From positions 1 through 64,000 of the forward strand of contig NZ_LKBT01000005.1 of NCBI RefSeq assembly GCF_002699985.1: DNA of 64,000 nt, given 5' to 3'. A model generated the notes under the pieces. The model was not told where the DNA came from and did not search any database. It was given only the letters and a program-made list of their open reading frames with translations. The position numbers were made by a program, and so were the translations under genes. How positions within the stretch are numbered: position 1 is the first letter of the stretch; each line of letters begins with the position of its first letter. Below, piece after piece: positions 39,964 through 49,614 of this stretch. The DNA comes from Pseudomonas sp. ICMP 561. Its GTDB lineage: Bacteria > Pseudomonadota > Gammaproteobacteria > Pseudomonadales > Pseudomonadaceae.

Positions 39964-41231
39964 TTGCCGAGGATCTCCTTGCGCCTGATCAACGCTTCCG
40001 CGCCTGCAAACTCTGGAAGGTCCGGAGCATCATGTTTGAGCGCGGCGAGTAGCTCTTTTGCTTTGCCGAGGTCGTTATCTTCCAAGGCAGAAAATAGTTC
40101 AGAGAGGCGTTGCTCGATCTCTGGCTCGCGCTGCGCTACGCCCATGACTTCTTCAAGCACGCTACTGGAGTCCAGGCCGTAGGTAACGCGAGGATGTGAG
40201 CTTTGACCATTGTTAAGGACTATCACTTCTTCGGGCTTCAGGCTGCCGATGATCTGCGGGGAATGGCTGGCTGCGATGAACTGGACTTTCGGAAAAGCCT
40301 GCTTTAGCGCGGGGACAATGTTTCGCTGCCAAGCCGGATGAAGGTGGATATCCAACTCATCGATGATGACTACGCCTGAGGTGTTTTGCAGGACATCCTT
40401 ACCCATATGGGGGTTGAGGATGCACATGCGGCGGGCAATGTCGGCGATCAGTGCGATCAAGCCGCGTTGTCCGTCACTTAGCTCATTGAACGGGATGACG
40501 TTGTTGAGTCCGAAATTCACCAGGAGACTGCGCAATGGAAGGTTGTAGTGAATTCCGATCGACTCGGGTAACGCGCATTTTATTGCCGAGTTTACCCAGG
40601 CTAACTCGTCGTCAAAGATCGACATTACATTCGACGAATTATGGACGGATTGTAATTGCTCAAGGGTTTTACCGATGATCCAGCTCTCAAGGTCTGCAGC
40701 ATTGGCAGCACAGTCATGCCAGTTCCTATACCCGTCGACCCTTGATATTTTCTGGGTGGCTGAAAACTCGGCAGATACGTTTGTTGACGACCATCTGCGG
40801 TTACTCCGATAAAACGCGAGCAAGGGCAAATTGGTAGTGTTAGCTTCGCCTAACCCTTCTAGATGTTTACTGATCGCATCTACGAGGACAGAGTCAGGAG
40901 GAGTCATTTCCTCCGAGCGTAATTTGGTTCTTGACCACTTGCTATGCCCGAAAACGTCACCTGTTGCCTTAAACACGATTGGGTATTTGCGTTCAAATCG
41001 AACTCGGCCGCCGTAGTTATCTATGACGAATCGAGCATCCTTTTCGATCATTGAGCTGCTGAAAACGCCCATACAGGCAGAAAAGTCTTCAAAGCTCGCC
41101 GCAACCGCCTGCAACAATGACGTCTTCCCACTTCCATTCACCCCCACCACCAGATTGAAGCCCGGCTGAAAGTCAAAAGTGGCATCTTCGTAGCAACGAA
41201 AATTTTGAATGTGGAGGCGGTCCAGGCGCAT
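39960..41231 (-). CDS. ptuA: PtuA-like AAA/ABC-type ATPase of a Septu defence system
   Basis: A 423-residue SMC/ABC-like ATPase of the AAA_21/AAA_23 class. It begins MRLDRLHIQNFRCYEDATF; Walker A is GVNGSGKTS (residues 30-38), the ABC signature LSDGQRG is near 252, Walker B VVIIDELDIHLHPAW near 290, and the switch SHSPQ near 322. A short helical C-terminus (EQRLSELFSALEDNDLGKAK) follows. Start ATG 41231 has AAAGGA upstream; a TTG 18 nt earlier is less likely. No reverse transcriptase or msr-msd-like RNA gene is adjacent, so this is a stand-alone Septu rather than a retron. The pair is more AT-rich than flanking genes, which suggests horizontal gain. Confidence 0.85.
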   Translation of the reverse strand: MRLDRLHIQNFRCYEDATFDFQPGFNLVVGVNGSGKTSLLQAVAASFEDFSACMGVFSSSMIEKDARFVIDNYGGRVRFERKYPIVFKATGDVFGHSKWSRTKLRSEEMTPPDSVLVDAISKHLEGLGEANTTNLPLLAFYRSNRRWSSTNVSAEFSATQKISRVDGYRNWHDCAANAADLESWIIGKTLEQLQSVHNSSNVMSIFDDELAWVNSAIKCALPESIGIHYNLPLRSLLVNFGLNNVIPFNELSDGQRGLIALIADIARRMCILNPHMGKDVLQNTSGVVIIDELDIHLHPAWQRNIVPALKQAFPKVQFIAASHSPQIIGSLKPEEVIVLNNGQSSHPRVTYGLDSSSVLEEVMGVAQREPEIEQRLSELFSALEDNDLGKAKELLAALKHDAPDLPEFAGAEALIRRKEILGK

Positions 41232-41309
41232 GCCGGTTTCCTTTACCAAGTCTGGCTGATGTGCAGCAGTGTACCTTGGTCCGTGATTCCCGCCAGAACG
41301 ACGTTGTGA

Positions 41310-42584
41310 CTAAACCTGCGCTGTCACCACCAACGGCGGCAACTTCGCCAGCTTCAACGCAACCCCCAGTGCAATCAACAGCAGCACACCAATAAACAGC
41401 CCGATGCCATGCCACCCGCCGTAATGCCAGCACACCCCGCCTGCCGTCCCGGCCACACTTGAGCCCGCGTAGTAACTGAACAGATAAAGCGACGACGCCT
41501 GACCTTTGGCTTTGAGTGCCCGTCGGCCGATCCAGCTGCTGGCTACTGAATGCGCACCGAAGAAGCCGAAGGTAAACATCAGAACGCCGATCACCACCAG
41601 CGCCAGCGGTTCGAACATCGTCAGGCCCATGCCCGCCAGCATCAACACGATCACCGCCCATAGAACCTGGCGGCGGCCGAGTTTGTCAGCCAGCGAGCCG
41701 ATCTTTGCCGAGCTGTAGATGCCTGACAGGTAAACCACCGAAAACAGTCCGACCACTGCCTGACTCAGGTGATAGGGCTCTGCCAGCAAGCGATAACCGA
41801 TGTAGTTGAAAAGCGTCACAAAGCTGCCCATCAACAGGAACGCTTCCAGAAACAGCAGCGGCAGGCCCGCATCGCGAAACTGCATGACGAAGCCATCAAT
41901 CAGGCTGCGTGGTTGTAGCGAGCGTGCGCGGAAGTTGCGCGACTCCGGGAGGATTTTCCAGAACACTGCCGCTGCTATCAGCGCCAGAACGCCCACCACC
42001 ATCAATGCTATGTGCCAGCTGACGTAGTCGATCAATACGCCGGTGATCACTCGACCGCTCATGCCGCCAATTGCGTTGCCGCCGATGTACAACCCCATGG
42101 CCAGACCAATGTGGTTTGGGTGGATTTCTTCGCTGAGGTAAGTCATCGCCACTGCCGCCAGCCCACTGAGGGAAAGGCCCACGAGCGCTCGGGTAATCAG
42201 CACGCCTTCCCAGCTCGGCATGAATGCACTGGCGAGGGTGAAGATCGCCGCGCAAAACAGCGCCAGCACCATCACCGGCTTGCGCCCGAGGCGGTCGGAA
42301 ATGGGGCCGGTGATCAGTAAGCCGATTGCCAGCATGCCGGTCGACACAGAAAGAATCAGGCTGCTCTGCGCCGCATTGATCGAGAATTCTCTGGAGAGCG
42401 CCGGCATCATCGGCTGCACGCAGTACAGCAGCGCAAACGTCGCGAAACCGCCCGCGAACAGCGCCAGCACCGTGCGCATGAACAACGGCGTGTCTTTCTC
42501 GATATAAACGTCGCCCAAGGGGATGGCCGCTTCAATCGTTGTCGACTGGTTTTGCGGAGCAGAAGGGCTGACGACAGTGTTCAC
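41310..42584 (-). CDS. ynfM: YnfM-like MFS exporter
   Basis: A 424-residue major facilitator with 12 predicted spans. It closely recalls E. coli YnfM: TLALFAGGFATFALLYCVQP-like start, GPISDRLGRKPVMV (the loop 2-3 motif), LVGLSLSGLAAVAMTYLSEE, LLMGSFVTLFNYIGYRLL and FFGAHSVASSWIG. The substrate is unknown. GTG at 42584 is chosen, with GAGG 7 nt upstream; the longer TTG form adds four residues. Divergent from the LysR gene, as ynfM is from ynfL in E. coli. Confidence 0.85.
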   Translation of the reverse strand: MNTVVSPSAPQNQSTTIEAAIPLGDVYIEKDTPLFMRTVLALFAGGFATFALLYCVQPMMPALSREFSINAAQSSLILSVSTGMLAIGLLITGPISDRLGRKPVMVLALFCAAIFTLASAFMPSWEGVLITRALVGLSLSGLAAVAMTYLSEEIHPNHIGLAMGLYIGGNAIGGMSGRVITGVLIDYVSWHIALMVVGVLALIAAAVFWKILPESRNFRARSLQPRSLIDGFVMQFRDAGLPLLFLEAFLLMGSFVTLFNYIGYRLLAEPYHLSQAVVGLFSVVYLSGIYSSAKIGSLADKLGRRQVLWAVIVLMLAGMGLTMFEPLALVVIGVLMFTFGFFGAHSVASSWIGRRALKAKGQASSLYLFSYYAGSSVAGTAGGVCWHYGGWHGIGLFIGVLLLIALGVALKLAKLPPLVVTAQV

Positions 42585-42700
42585 GGTGGACCTCAAAGAC
42601 GTCTGGCGGGCGATGAGAAAAAAGAATATAGCTCGCTAATCATTCTTTCCAATATATTGTTCGACCTGTTTGATAGGTAAAACGACTTAATGGGAAGGCC

Positions 42701-43597
42701 ATGGAATTACGTCATCTGCGCTACTTCATAGCGGTCGCGGAAGAGCTGCACTTTGGTCGGGCGGCGCAGGTTCTGGGTATTTCCCAGCCTCCGCTAAGTC
42801 AGCAGATCCAGGCGCTGGAGCAGGAACTGGGCACGCGTCTGTTTGATCGCACCAATCGTCGCGTGGAGTTGAGTGAAGCGGGGCGGTTGTTTCTCGACGA
42901 GGCGCGGTTGGTGCTGGCGCAGGTCGACAAGGCAGCGGATGTCGCGCGTCGTGTGCGATTGGGAGAGCTGGGGGAGTTGAATATCGGCTTCACCACTTCA
43001 GCGCCATTCACGTCGAGTATCCCTCAGGCGATCTTCGCGTTTCGGCAACGCTTTCCTGCTGTGCACCTGGCCCTGCAGGAAATGAACAGCATGGAAGTGG
43101 CCGCGCAACTGGAAGATGAGTCTATTCAGGTCGGCATCATGCGGCCTCTGGCATTGCCGGAGTCACTGGTGGTGGTCGAACTGTTGCGTGAGCCGTTGGT
43201 GGCGATCATCAATGCCGGTCACCCATTGGCGCAGGGCAGCGAGCAGGGTTTGCACCTGTCGGAACTGGCAAACGAGCCGTTCGTGTTTTTCCCGCGCACC
43301 TATGGCAGCGGCTTGTACGCGCAAATGATGGATCTGGCCAGAGCGGCTGGCTTCACGCCGCTGATCACTCAGGAAGCGGGTGAAGTCATGACCATCATCG
43401 GTCTGGTCGCGGCCGGCCTTGGTGTGACGGTGTTGCCTGCCTCTTATCGGCGCATGCGCATCGACGGCGTGGTGTACCGAACCCTGCTCGATCCAGACGC
43501 CACCAGTGCGGTATGGCTGGTGCAGCGCAAGGATCAGCAATCACCCATGGCCAGGGCGTTTGTTGAGCTGGTGACGCGCCGGACGGAGGACAAATAG
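42701..43597 (+). CDS. ynfL: YnfL-like LysR-family regulator
   Basis: 298 residues. The N-terminal winged helix-turn-helix (MELRHLRYFIAVAEELHFGRAAQVL, SQPPLSQQIQALEQELG) is followed by a periplasmic-binding-protein-like effector domain (about 90-295) with TQEAGEVMTIIGLVAAGLGV. It very likely controls the divergent exporter from the 116-nt shared intergenic region 42585-42700. Effector unknown. Confidence 0.85.
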   Translation: MELRHLRYFIAVAEELHFGRAAQVLGISQPPLSQQIQALEQELGTRLFDRTNRRVELSEAGRLFLDEARLVLAQVDKAADVARRVRLGELGELNIGFTTSAPFTSSIPQAIFAFRQRFPAVHLALQEMNSMEVAAQLEDESIQVGIMRPLALPESLVVVELLREPLVAIINAGHPLAQGSEQGLHLSELANEPFVFFPRTYGSGLYAQMMDLARAAGFTPLITQEAGEVMTIIGLVAAGLGVTVLPASYRRMRIDGVVYRTLLDPDATSAVWLVQRKDQQSPMARAFVELVTRRTEDK

Positions 43598-43677
43598 CCA
43601 CCCATTGAGAGCTGGAGGGTCAAGTTCTGCTGGTCGGAGTCGAGACAGATTGAAGACCTTTCCGTTTTTGGTGATCT

Positions 43678-45300
43678 ATGGCTCTCCGGCAGATACGTAT
43701 TTCGACACGTGCATTTCTGAGTTTTGGTGTCATCAGTGTGTTGATGCTTGGCTTCGGCATCTTCTCCATGCACCAGATCACGCAGATGCGCGAGGCCGTT
43801 GTGCACACCGAACAGGTGTCGCACGCCGGGACCCGATGGCTGGGCAGTATTCGTGACAACTCGCTGGGCATTCGCGTGCTCACGTTCCGGCTGATGATCA
43901 ACCGTGATCCCGCCGTTCTGGGACCGTCCACCCAACGTCTGGTGTTTCTGCGCGGCGAATTGAGCAAGGCGCTGGACGGATATACCCCGATCGTACCCGA
44001 AGTCGCTCGCACTTCCTTTTCGAAGATGCAAAGCGTCGTGGCCCAATATCAACAGGCGCTGGATAGCTATCAGAAGCTTTCCGAGCAGGGCGATATCCCG
44101 GGGATGACCGCGCTGCTCAACGGCACGATTCAGGATCTGTCCAACCAGACCGGTGATCTGTTCAACGAACTGGTCAAGATCAACCTCGAACAAGGCAGCC
44201 TCTACACCCAGCAGGCCGAGCAACGCTATGACACCGCGATGCAGACCACCGTGGGGGTGCTGGTGCTGGTATTTGCGCTGACCGTCGGGCTGGCCTGGTT
44301 GCTGACGCGCAGCATTGTGCAACCACTCAATGGGGCCATCGGGGCCGCCCGGCGTATCGCCCGCGGAGACCTGACCGGGACTATCGAGGTCGATGGCAAG
44401 GACGAGGCCGCCGATCTGCAGAAGTCTCTGGGTGACATGCAGCAAGCCTTGATGGATACCCTGCGTCTTATCGGTAACTCTTCCGACCAACTTGCTACTG
44501 CTGCCGAAGAAATGACCGCGATCACCACTCAGACTTCCGGTGATCTGCATAACCAGAACGACGAAATTCAGCAGGCTGCCACAGCGGTTAACGAAATGAC
44601 CGTGGCTGTTGAGGAAGTGGCCCGCAACGCTGTCTCCACGGCGGATGCTTCCAGTGCTTCGACGACGACCGCGCAAATGGGTCGCCAGCGCGTCGACGGG
44701 ACTATTCAGGCCATCGAACGTATGGGGCAGCGTGTCGAGGATGCTTCCTCGCAGGTCCGTGAGCTGGCCGAGCATTCCCAAGACATCGGCAAAATTCTGG
44801 ATGTGATTCGGGGTGTGGCCGAGCAGACCAATCTGCTGGCGCTTAACGCCGCAATCGAGGCTGCGCGTGCGGGAGAAGCCGGACGAGGTTTCGCTGTCGT
44901 TGCCGATGAAGTGCGCGCATTGGCGGGGCGTACTCAGACCTCGACTCAGGAAATCGAGCAAATGGTCGCGGCGATTCGGGCCGGTACAGCGAAGGTCGTT
45001 GATACCATGCAGGCGACCAATGAGCAGGCGCTCACGACCCTGGACATGGCGAAAAACGCCGGTGGTGCGCTGGATGAAATTGCTCAGGCTATCTCGCTGA
45101 TCCACGAAAGGAATCTGGTGATCGCCAGTGCTTCAGAGGAGCAGGCTCAGGTGGCGCGGGAAATCGACCGCAATCTGGTCAACATCCGCGACCTGTCGAT
45201 TCAGACCTCGGAGGGCGCCGGGCAGATAGACTCGGCCAGCCAGTCCCTGTCGGGACTGTCCCACGATCTGAAAACCATGGTCGGGCGTTTTCAGTTGTAA
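43678..45300 (+). CDS. Methyl-accepting chemotaxis protein
   Basis: 540-residue transmembrane receptor. First span at about residues 10-30, a periplasmic four-helix-bundle sensor (about 31-187), second span about 188-210, HAMP (about 211-265), and the cytoplasmic signalling helices. The hairpin tip reads [20 protein letters not shown] then [14 protein letters not shown]; Ala replaces the Gln usual in GEQGRGF. No C-terminal pentapeptide for CheR/CheB tethering. Ligand unknown. Single gene on the plus strand. Confidence 0.93.
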   Translation: MALRQIRISTRAFLSFGVISVLMLGFGIFSMHQITQMREAVVHTEQVSHAGTRWLGSIRDNSLGIRVLTFRLMINRDPAVLGPSTQRLVFLRGELSKALDGYTPIVPEVARTSFSKMQSVVAQYQQALDSYQKLSEQGDIPGMTALLNGTIQDLSNQTGDLFNELVKINLEQGSLYTQQAEQRYDTAMQTTVGVLVLVFALTVGLAWLLTRSIVQPLNGAIGAARRIARGDLTGTIEVDGKDEAADLQKSLGDMQQALMDTLRLIGNSSDQLATAAEEMTAITTQTSGDLHNQNDEIQQAATAVNEMTVAVEEVARNAVSTADASSASTTTAQMGRQRVDGTIQAIERMGQRVEDASSQVRELAEHSQDIGKILDVIRGVAEQTNLLALNAAIEAARAGEAGRGFAVVADEVRALAGRTQTSTQEIEQMVAAIRAGTAKVVDTMQATNEQALTTLDMAKNAGGALDEIAQAISLIHERNLVIASASEEQAQVAREIDRNLVNIRDLSIQTSEGAGQIDSASQSLSGLSHDLKTMVGRFQL

Positions 45301-45322
45301 TCTGGTCGGGTACATATCCCCG

Positions 45323-45518
45323 GTAGGAGCGAACTTGTTCGCGAATCAGTCACCGCGTAGTGACAGGTAGTCCGAGTCATCGTTCTTCGCGGGCAAGCCT
45401 CGCTCCCACAGGGCTTTCACCATCCTGTGGGACCGAATTCATTCGGGAAGGCGGTATTTCAGACGATACATTGGCTGCGAATGTACCGGCCCCCTTCGCG
45501 AATGAATTCGCTCCTACC
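45323..45518. repeat. Cluster of four REP arms
   Basis: In order: GTAGGAGCGAACTTGTTCGC (45323), GCGGGCAAGCCTCGCTCCCA inside 45386-45411, CTGTGGGACCGAATTCATTC (45425) and GAATGAATTCGCTCCTACC (ending 45518). Only the last two belong to one family and pair well. The 236-nt gap 45301-45536 holds nothing else. Confidence 0.7.
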
Positions 45519-45536
45519 AATATCAGCAACGTGGGA

Positions 45537-45983
45537 TCAGTCCACCTTGCTCAAATCACCCTTCAACGCAACGCCAGCAATGATTGCACCGGCGTGGCAC
45601 TCATAGTTCACCGGGTCTTTGCGTTCGATGCTTTTGTAGTAGCTGGCGATGTTGGTCACTGCGTTGGCGTTAGCGTTTTTGGCTGCGCTGTACATCTGCA
45701 GGATGGCCGATTGCAGAACCCATTCGCAGGCTTCGGTATCGGTCTTGTTGAAGGCGTTGGTTTTCTTGTTGGTCACGGCGCCCGGGCTGATCACGGTGAC
45801 TTTACCTTTGGGCTGCACACCCGCCAGGTAGAACTTTACGCTGCCGTCGATTTTACCGGCGGCGGTCATGTCATTGATGACCTTCTGAAACGGCAGAAAC
45901 AGCGCCGTGTCGCGGGCCTGGCTGACAGCGGGCAGAACGGACAACGCGACGGCGGCTGCAGCGATCCAGGTTTTCATGCGCAT
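45537..45983 (-). CDS. Periplasmic hypothetical protein
   Basis: 148 residues with a clear signal peptide (MRMKTWIAAAAVALSVLPAVSQA, cleaved near residue 23). The mature part has two Cys (ACEWVLQ and YECHAG) that could form a disulfide, and the motif NANAVTNIASYYKS followed by CHAGAIIAGVALKG. I recall homologues misannotated as excinuclease subunits; nothing here supports a nuclease. AAGGAG lies 8 nt before the ATG. It is 31 nt downstream of the last APE gene on the same strand and may be read with it. Confidence 0.75.
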   Translation of the reverse strand: MRMKTWIAAAAVALSVLPAVSQARDTALFLPFQKVINDMTAAGKIDGSVKFYLAGVQPKGKVTVISPGAVTNKKTNAFNKTDTEACEWVLQSAILQMYSAAKNANANAVTNIASYYKSIERKDPVNYECHAGAIIAGVALKGDLSKVD

Positions 45984-46014
45984 AACGATCTCTCCTTGAG
46001 ATTAAGTAAAAGGG

Positions 46015-47247
46015 TCAGGACCAGCGGCGGAAAATCAACGACGTGTTGACTCCGCCAAAAGCGAAATTGTTGTTCATCACGTATTCGTGGCTCATCTGCC
46101 GAGGCTCACCGCGCAGGTAGTCCAGATCGCCGCACTGCGGATCGATCTCGTCCAGGTTCAGGGTATGGATGTAACGGTCGCGATTGAGCATCTCGATGCA
46201 GAACCACGACTCCAGCGCACCGCAGGCACCTAACGTGTGGCCGAGAAAACTCTTCTGCGAACTGATGGGCATACGCGAGCCAAACAGGCTGCTGGTGGCA
46301 AGGGTTTCGGCAATGTCACCTTGTTCCGTCGCCGTACCGTGGCCATTGACGTAGCCAATGGCTTCGGGCGGCAGGTTGGCGTCTTCCAGCGCCAGCTCCA
46401 TGGCACGGCGCATGGTGGCCTGCTCCGGGCGAGTGCTGTGCGCGCCATCGGCGTTGCTGCCGAACCCCACCAGTTCTGCGTGAATATGTGCGCCACGGGC
46501 CAATGCGTGTTCCAGATCTTCGAGCACCAACATGCCGCCGCCTTCACCGATCACCAAGCCATCGCGGCCGCTGTCGTACGGACGTGGGCTGGTGTGAGGC
46601 GCATCGTTCTTCAGGCTGGTGGCGTACAGCGCGTCGAAGACCATGGCTTCAGTGGGGCAGAGTTCTTCAGCGCCACCGGCCAGCATCAACGGCAAGCGGC
46701 CGAACTTGATCGCCTCATAGGCATAGCCAATGCCCTGACTGCCGCTGGTACAGGCGCTGGACGTCGGAATCAGGCGGCCGGTCAGACCGAAGAAAATGCT
46801 GATATTGGCCGCCGTGGTGTGGGGCATCATTCGCACATAGGAATTGGCATTGAGCCCTATGGCCACTGAGTTGAGCAGCATGTTGCCGAAGGCTTTTACA
46901 TCTTCGGTGCTGCCCGTGGATGAACCGCACGCGGTGCCCATGCGCCCGTCCCGGATGATCGGGTCGTTGAGCAGGCCCGCACCGATCAGGGCCTGTTCAG
47001 AGGCACCCACTGCAAAACGTGAGACACGGCCCATGCTGCGCAGTTGTTTGCGGGTCCAGTGCGACGGCACGGCGAAATCATCGATAGGGCCTGCCAGCCG
47101 GGTGTTCAACTCGGTGAAGCGATCCCATTCGTCCATGCGTCGAATGCCACTGCGGTTGGCGTTGAAGTTGGCTTCGATGCTCGCCCAGTCGCTGCCCAGT
47201 GAAGTAATCCCGGCCATGCCGGTCACGACGACGCGCTTCATCAGCAC
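46015..47247 (-). CDS. APE beta-ketoacyl-ACP synthase (ApeR-like)
   Basis: 410-residue FabF-type condensing enzyme, last core gene of the aryl polyene operon. The Cys-His-His triad is intact: SSACTSGSQG, VNGHGTATEQGD and FLGHTLGACG. In E. coli APE systems ApeR is a self-standing ketosynthase beside the ApeO-ApeC pair (recalled). Overlaps the reductase gene upstream by 7 nt. Confidence 0.9.
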   Translation of the reverse strand: MLMKRVVVTGMAGITSLGSDWASIEANFNANRSGIRRMDEWDRFTELNTRLAGPIDDFAVPSHWTRKQLRSMGRVSRFAVGASEQALIGAGLLNDPIIRDGRMGTACGSSTGSTEDVKAFGNMLLNSVAIGLNANSYVRMMPHTTAANISIFFGLTGRLIPTSSACTSGSQGIGYAYEAIKFGRLPLMLAGGAEELCPTEAMVFDALYATSLKNDAPHTSPRPYDSGRDGLVIGEGGGMLVLEDLEHALARGAHIHAELVGFGSNADGAHSTRPEQATMRRAMELALEDANLPPEAIGYVNGHGTATEQGDIAETLATSSLFGSRMPISSQKSFLGHTLGACGALESWFCIEMLNRDRYIHTLNLDEIDPQCGDLDYLRGEPRQMSHEYVMNNNFAFGGVNTSLIFRRWS

Positions 47248-47969
47248 AGGCCTCCGTTAACGGCCAGTACCTGGCGAGTGATGTACGCCGCCTCGGCGGA
47301 CATCAGGAAATTAACCGCGCCAGCGACTTCTTCAGGCGTGCCCATGCGCTGCGCGGGAATCATCTTCATCAGTTCATCCACAGGGACATTTTCGTCGAGC
47401 ATGGCGGTATCGATCAGGCCGGGCGCGACGCAGTTGACGGTGATCTTGCGTTTGCCCAGCTCGATGGCCAGCGCCTTGGCAGCACCGATGATACCGGCCT
47501 TGGACGCGCTGTAATTGACCTGGCCGCGATTGCCGATCAGGCCCGAGACCGAGGTGATGCACACGATGCGACCGGCGGCCCGGCGACGGATCATCGGCAT
47601 CATCACCGGGTGCAACACGTTGTAGAAGCCATCCAGATTGGTTCTGAGCACCACGTCCCAATCGTCGTCGCTGAGCGCCGGGAAGGCGCCGTCGCGAGTG
47701 AGCCCGGCGTTGAGCACTACGCCGTAATAGGCACCATGGGTTTCTACATCGGCTTCAAGAATGGCTTTGCAGGTTTCCCGGTCCGCCACGTCGAATTGCA
47801 GAATCCGCGCCTGACGGCCCAGGGCGACGATTTCGGCCTGGACGGCTTCGGCTTCCGTGCGGCCACTGCGGCAATGCAGAATCAGGTCGAAACCTGCTTG
47901 CGCGAGACGTAGCGCAATCGCGCGGCCAATGCCACGGCTGGAGCCGGTGACCAGTATCGAGTCAGTCAT
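47241..47969 (-). CDS. APE 3-ketoacyl-ACP reductase (ApeQ-like, FabG family)
   Basis: 242-residue short-chain dehydrogenase. The NADP(H) site is TGSSRGIG; the NAG motif is in VLNAGLTRDG; the catalytic Ser (ITSVSG) and YSASK (Tyr, Lys) are present. It reduces the 3-keto group after each extension of the polyene chain. Overlaps its neighbours on both sides by 4-7 nt. Confidence 0.92.
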   Translation of the reverse strand: MTDSILVTGSSRGIGRAIALRLAQAGFDLILHCRSGRTEAEAVQAEIVALGRQARILQFDVADRETCKAILEADVETHGAYYGVVLNAGLTRDGAFPALSDDDWDVVLRTNLDGFYNVLHPVMMPMIRRRAAGRIVCITSVSGLIGNRGQVNYSASKAGIIGAAKALAIELGKRKITVNCVAPGLIDTAMLDENVPVDELMKMIPAQRMGTPEEVAGAVNFLMSAEAAYITRQVLAVNGGLC

Positions 47970-48421
47970 GTGCGGGCTCCTTCGTTCATGTATTGGTCGG
48001 GGTTGGGTGGGCAGTACACGCTAAGGCGGGCAAACGCTTCAATAGCCGGGCCGGTCAGGCGACATTCGAACACACCCATGCCGTTATCGTCCTGCAACGT
48101 ACGCAGCGCGTGGATGTGCAGCTCGCTGCCTGCGGGAAATTGCTCCACGTTGCATTCGAACTTGCGGCTGCCCAGCAGGAAGCCCAGCGCCACGGGCTTG
48201 CCCTGAGTGCGCGCCTGGCAACCGGCATAGGCCGCGACACTCTGGGCCATCAGCTCGATACCCACCCAGGCGGGCATATTGCCGTAGGTGTCATTGAGCA
48301 GTCCGTTCGGAGTGACGGTCAGGCGAGTGTGAATCTGTTCTTCGTCGAACGACAGCACCTCATCGATGAGGATCATGTCGCCGGCATGCGGCAGCAGTTC
48401 GGCGAGCGGCCAGGCAATCAT
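47966..48421 (-). CDS. APE 3-hydroxyacyl-ACP dehydratase (ApeP-like hotdog)
   Basis: 151-residue hotdog protein. The catalytic His is in LLPHAGDMILIDEV and the acid in AWVGIELMAQSVAAYAG, the arrangement seen in FabZ/FabA. It removes water to create the conjugated double bonds; no isomerase is needed because the trans-2 double bonds are kept. ATGA overlaps at both ends. Confidence 0.88.
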   Translation of the reverse strand: MIAWPLAELLPHAGDMILIDEVLSFDEEQIHTRLTVTPNGLLNDTYGNMPAWVGIELMAQSVAAYAGCQARTQGKPVALGFLLGSRKFECNVEQFPAGSELHIHALRTLQDDNGMGVFECRLTGPAIEAFARLSVYCPPNPDQYMNEGART

Positions 48422-49614
48422 TGGGCGTCTCCGATAATCAGGCTGATGTTGTTGCCACCGAAGGCAAACGAGTTGCTCATCATGTAGCGCTTGGGCGTCT
48501 GTGCCAGACGAGTCTGGGCGTCAGTCCATTGCAGGGGCGGCAGCTGTGGATCGGCTTCGCCGTCCCAGGCGTGGGGTGGAAGCGCATGGTCGGTATTTTC
48601 CGGTGCCAGGCTCAACCAGCAGAAAGCCGCCTCCAGCGCACCTGCCGCGCCCAGTGTGTGACCGGTCATGGGCTTGGTCGAAGAGCACGGCACTCCATCA
48701 GGGAAAACAGCCTTCACTGCCAGGCTTTCCATGGCGTCATTGAGTGGAGTCGCGGTGCCGTGCAGGTTCAGATAACCAATCTGCGCGGCTGCAAGCCCGG
48801 CATTGTCCAGCGCTTGCTGCATGGCTTCGCGGGCACCGCAGCCGCTGGGTTCCGGTGCAGAAATGTGGTGCGCGTCGCACGTTGCGCCCGCACCCAGCAA
48901 CGCAATCGAATGCTTGCCGCTGGCTTCACGGGTCATCAGGAACAGCACGGCAGCCTCGCCGATATTGATCCCGTTACGATTGCGCGAAAACGGGTTACAG
49001 AGCTGCTGTGAGACCGCTTCCAGCGCAGAAAAACCGTTCAGGGTGAGTTTGCACAGTGTGTCGACGCCGCCGCACAACACCGCATCGCACAGGCCCATGT
49101 CCAGGGCACGTCGGGCGCTGAGCAGGGCGCGGGCGCTGGAGGTGCAGGCAGTGGAGATCACGTAGGACGGGCCGCTCAGTTGCAGCCACTCCGAAATGAA
49201 GTTGGCTGCCGCGCCCAGCTCTTGCTGCTGGTAGTGATAGTCCGCCGGGAATTGCTGGCTACTCAACCATTCGCCAATGCCACGCCCTGCCTCGTCTATA
49301 CCAGACGTGCTGGTTCCCAGGATCACGCCGATGCGATGGGTGCCGTAACGCGTTATAGCCTCACGGATGTCCGGCTCGATCTGCAGCGCAGCCGCCAGCA
49401 GCAACCGATTGTTGCGGCTGTTGTGAGAAGCCAGGGATTGGGGGATTGGCGGCAACGCTGTTTTCACGGCACCCACCGGCAAGATGCGCTCAGGCACCCA
49501 GCCGCCTTCATCGACCATGCCGGACGTATCAGCAGCGAACAACCGTCGCGCGACTTCTTCGCGGCCACTGCCCAGAGAGCAGATCAAGCCCAATGCGTTC
49601 AGGTAAGCGCTCAC
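48418..49614 (-). CDS. APE beta-ketoacyl-ACP synthase (ApeO-like)
   Basis: 398-residue condensing enzyme with an intact triad (STACTSSARA, LNLHGTATPLND, MTGHTLGAAGALEA). The start is GTG at 49614 (MSAYLNALGLICSLG), overlapping the DUF3261 stop as GTGA; the longer frame has no family similarity. In characterised APE systems this subunit pairs with an inactive chain-length factor, probably the partial gene at 63813-64000. Confidence 0.9.
   Translation of the reverse strand: MSAYLNALGLICSLGSGREEVARRLFAADTSGMVDEGGWVPERILPVGAVKTALPPIPQSLASHNSRNNRLLLAAALQIEPDIREAITRYGTHRIGVILGTSTSGIDEAGRGIGEWLSSQQFPADYHYQQQELGAAANFISEWLQLSGPSYVISTACTSSARALLSARRALDMGLCDAVLCGGVDTLCKLTLNGFSALEAVSQQLCNPFSRNRNGINIGEAAVLFLMTREASGKHSIALLGAGATCDAHHISAPEPSGCGAREAMQQALDNAGLAAAQIGYLNLHGTATPLNDAMESLAVKAVFPDGVPCSSTKPMTGHTLGAAGALEAAFCWLSLAPENTDHALPPHAWDGEADPQLPPLQWTDAQTRLAQTPKRYMMSNSFAFGGNNISLIIGDAQ

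Noticed and set aside
39319..41231. Retron containing PtuAB as effector
   Set aside because: No reverse transcriptase gene or msr-msd-like RNA gene found within the neighbouring genes on either side.
45323..45518. CRISPR-like array
   Set aside because: The repeats are palindromic REP arms of different families, irregularly spaced, with no spacer pattern and no cas genes.
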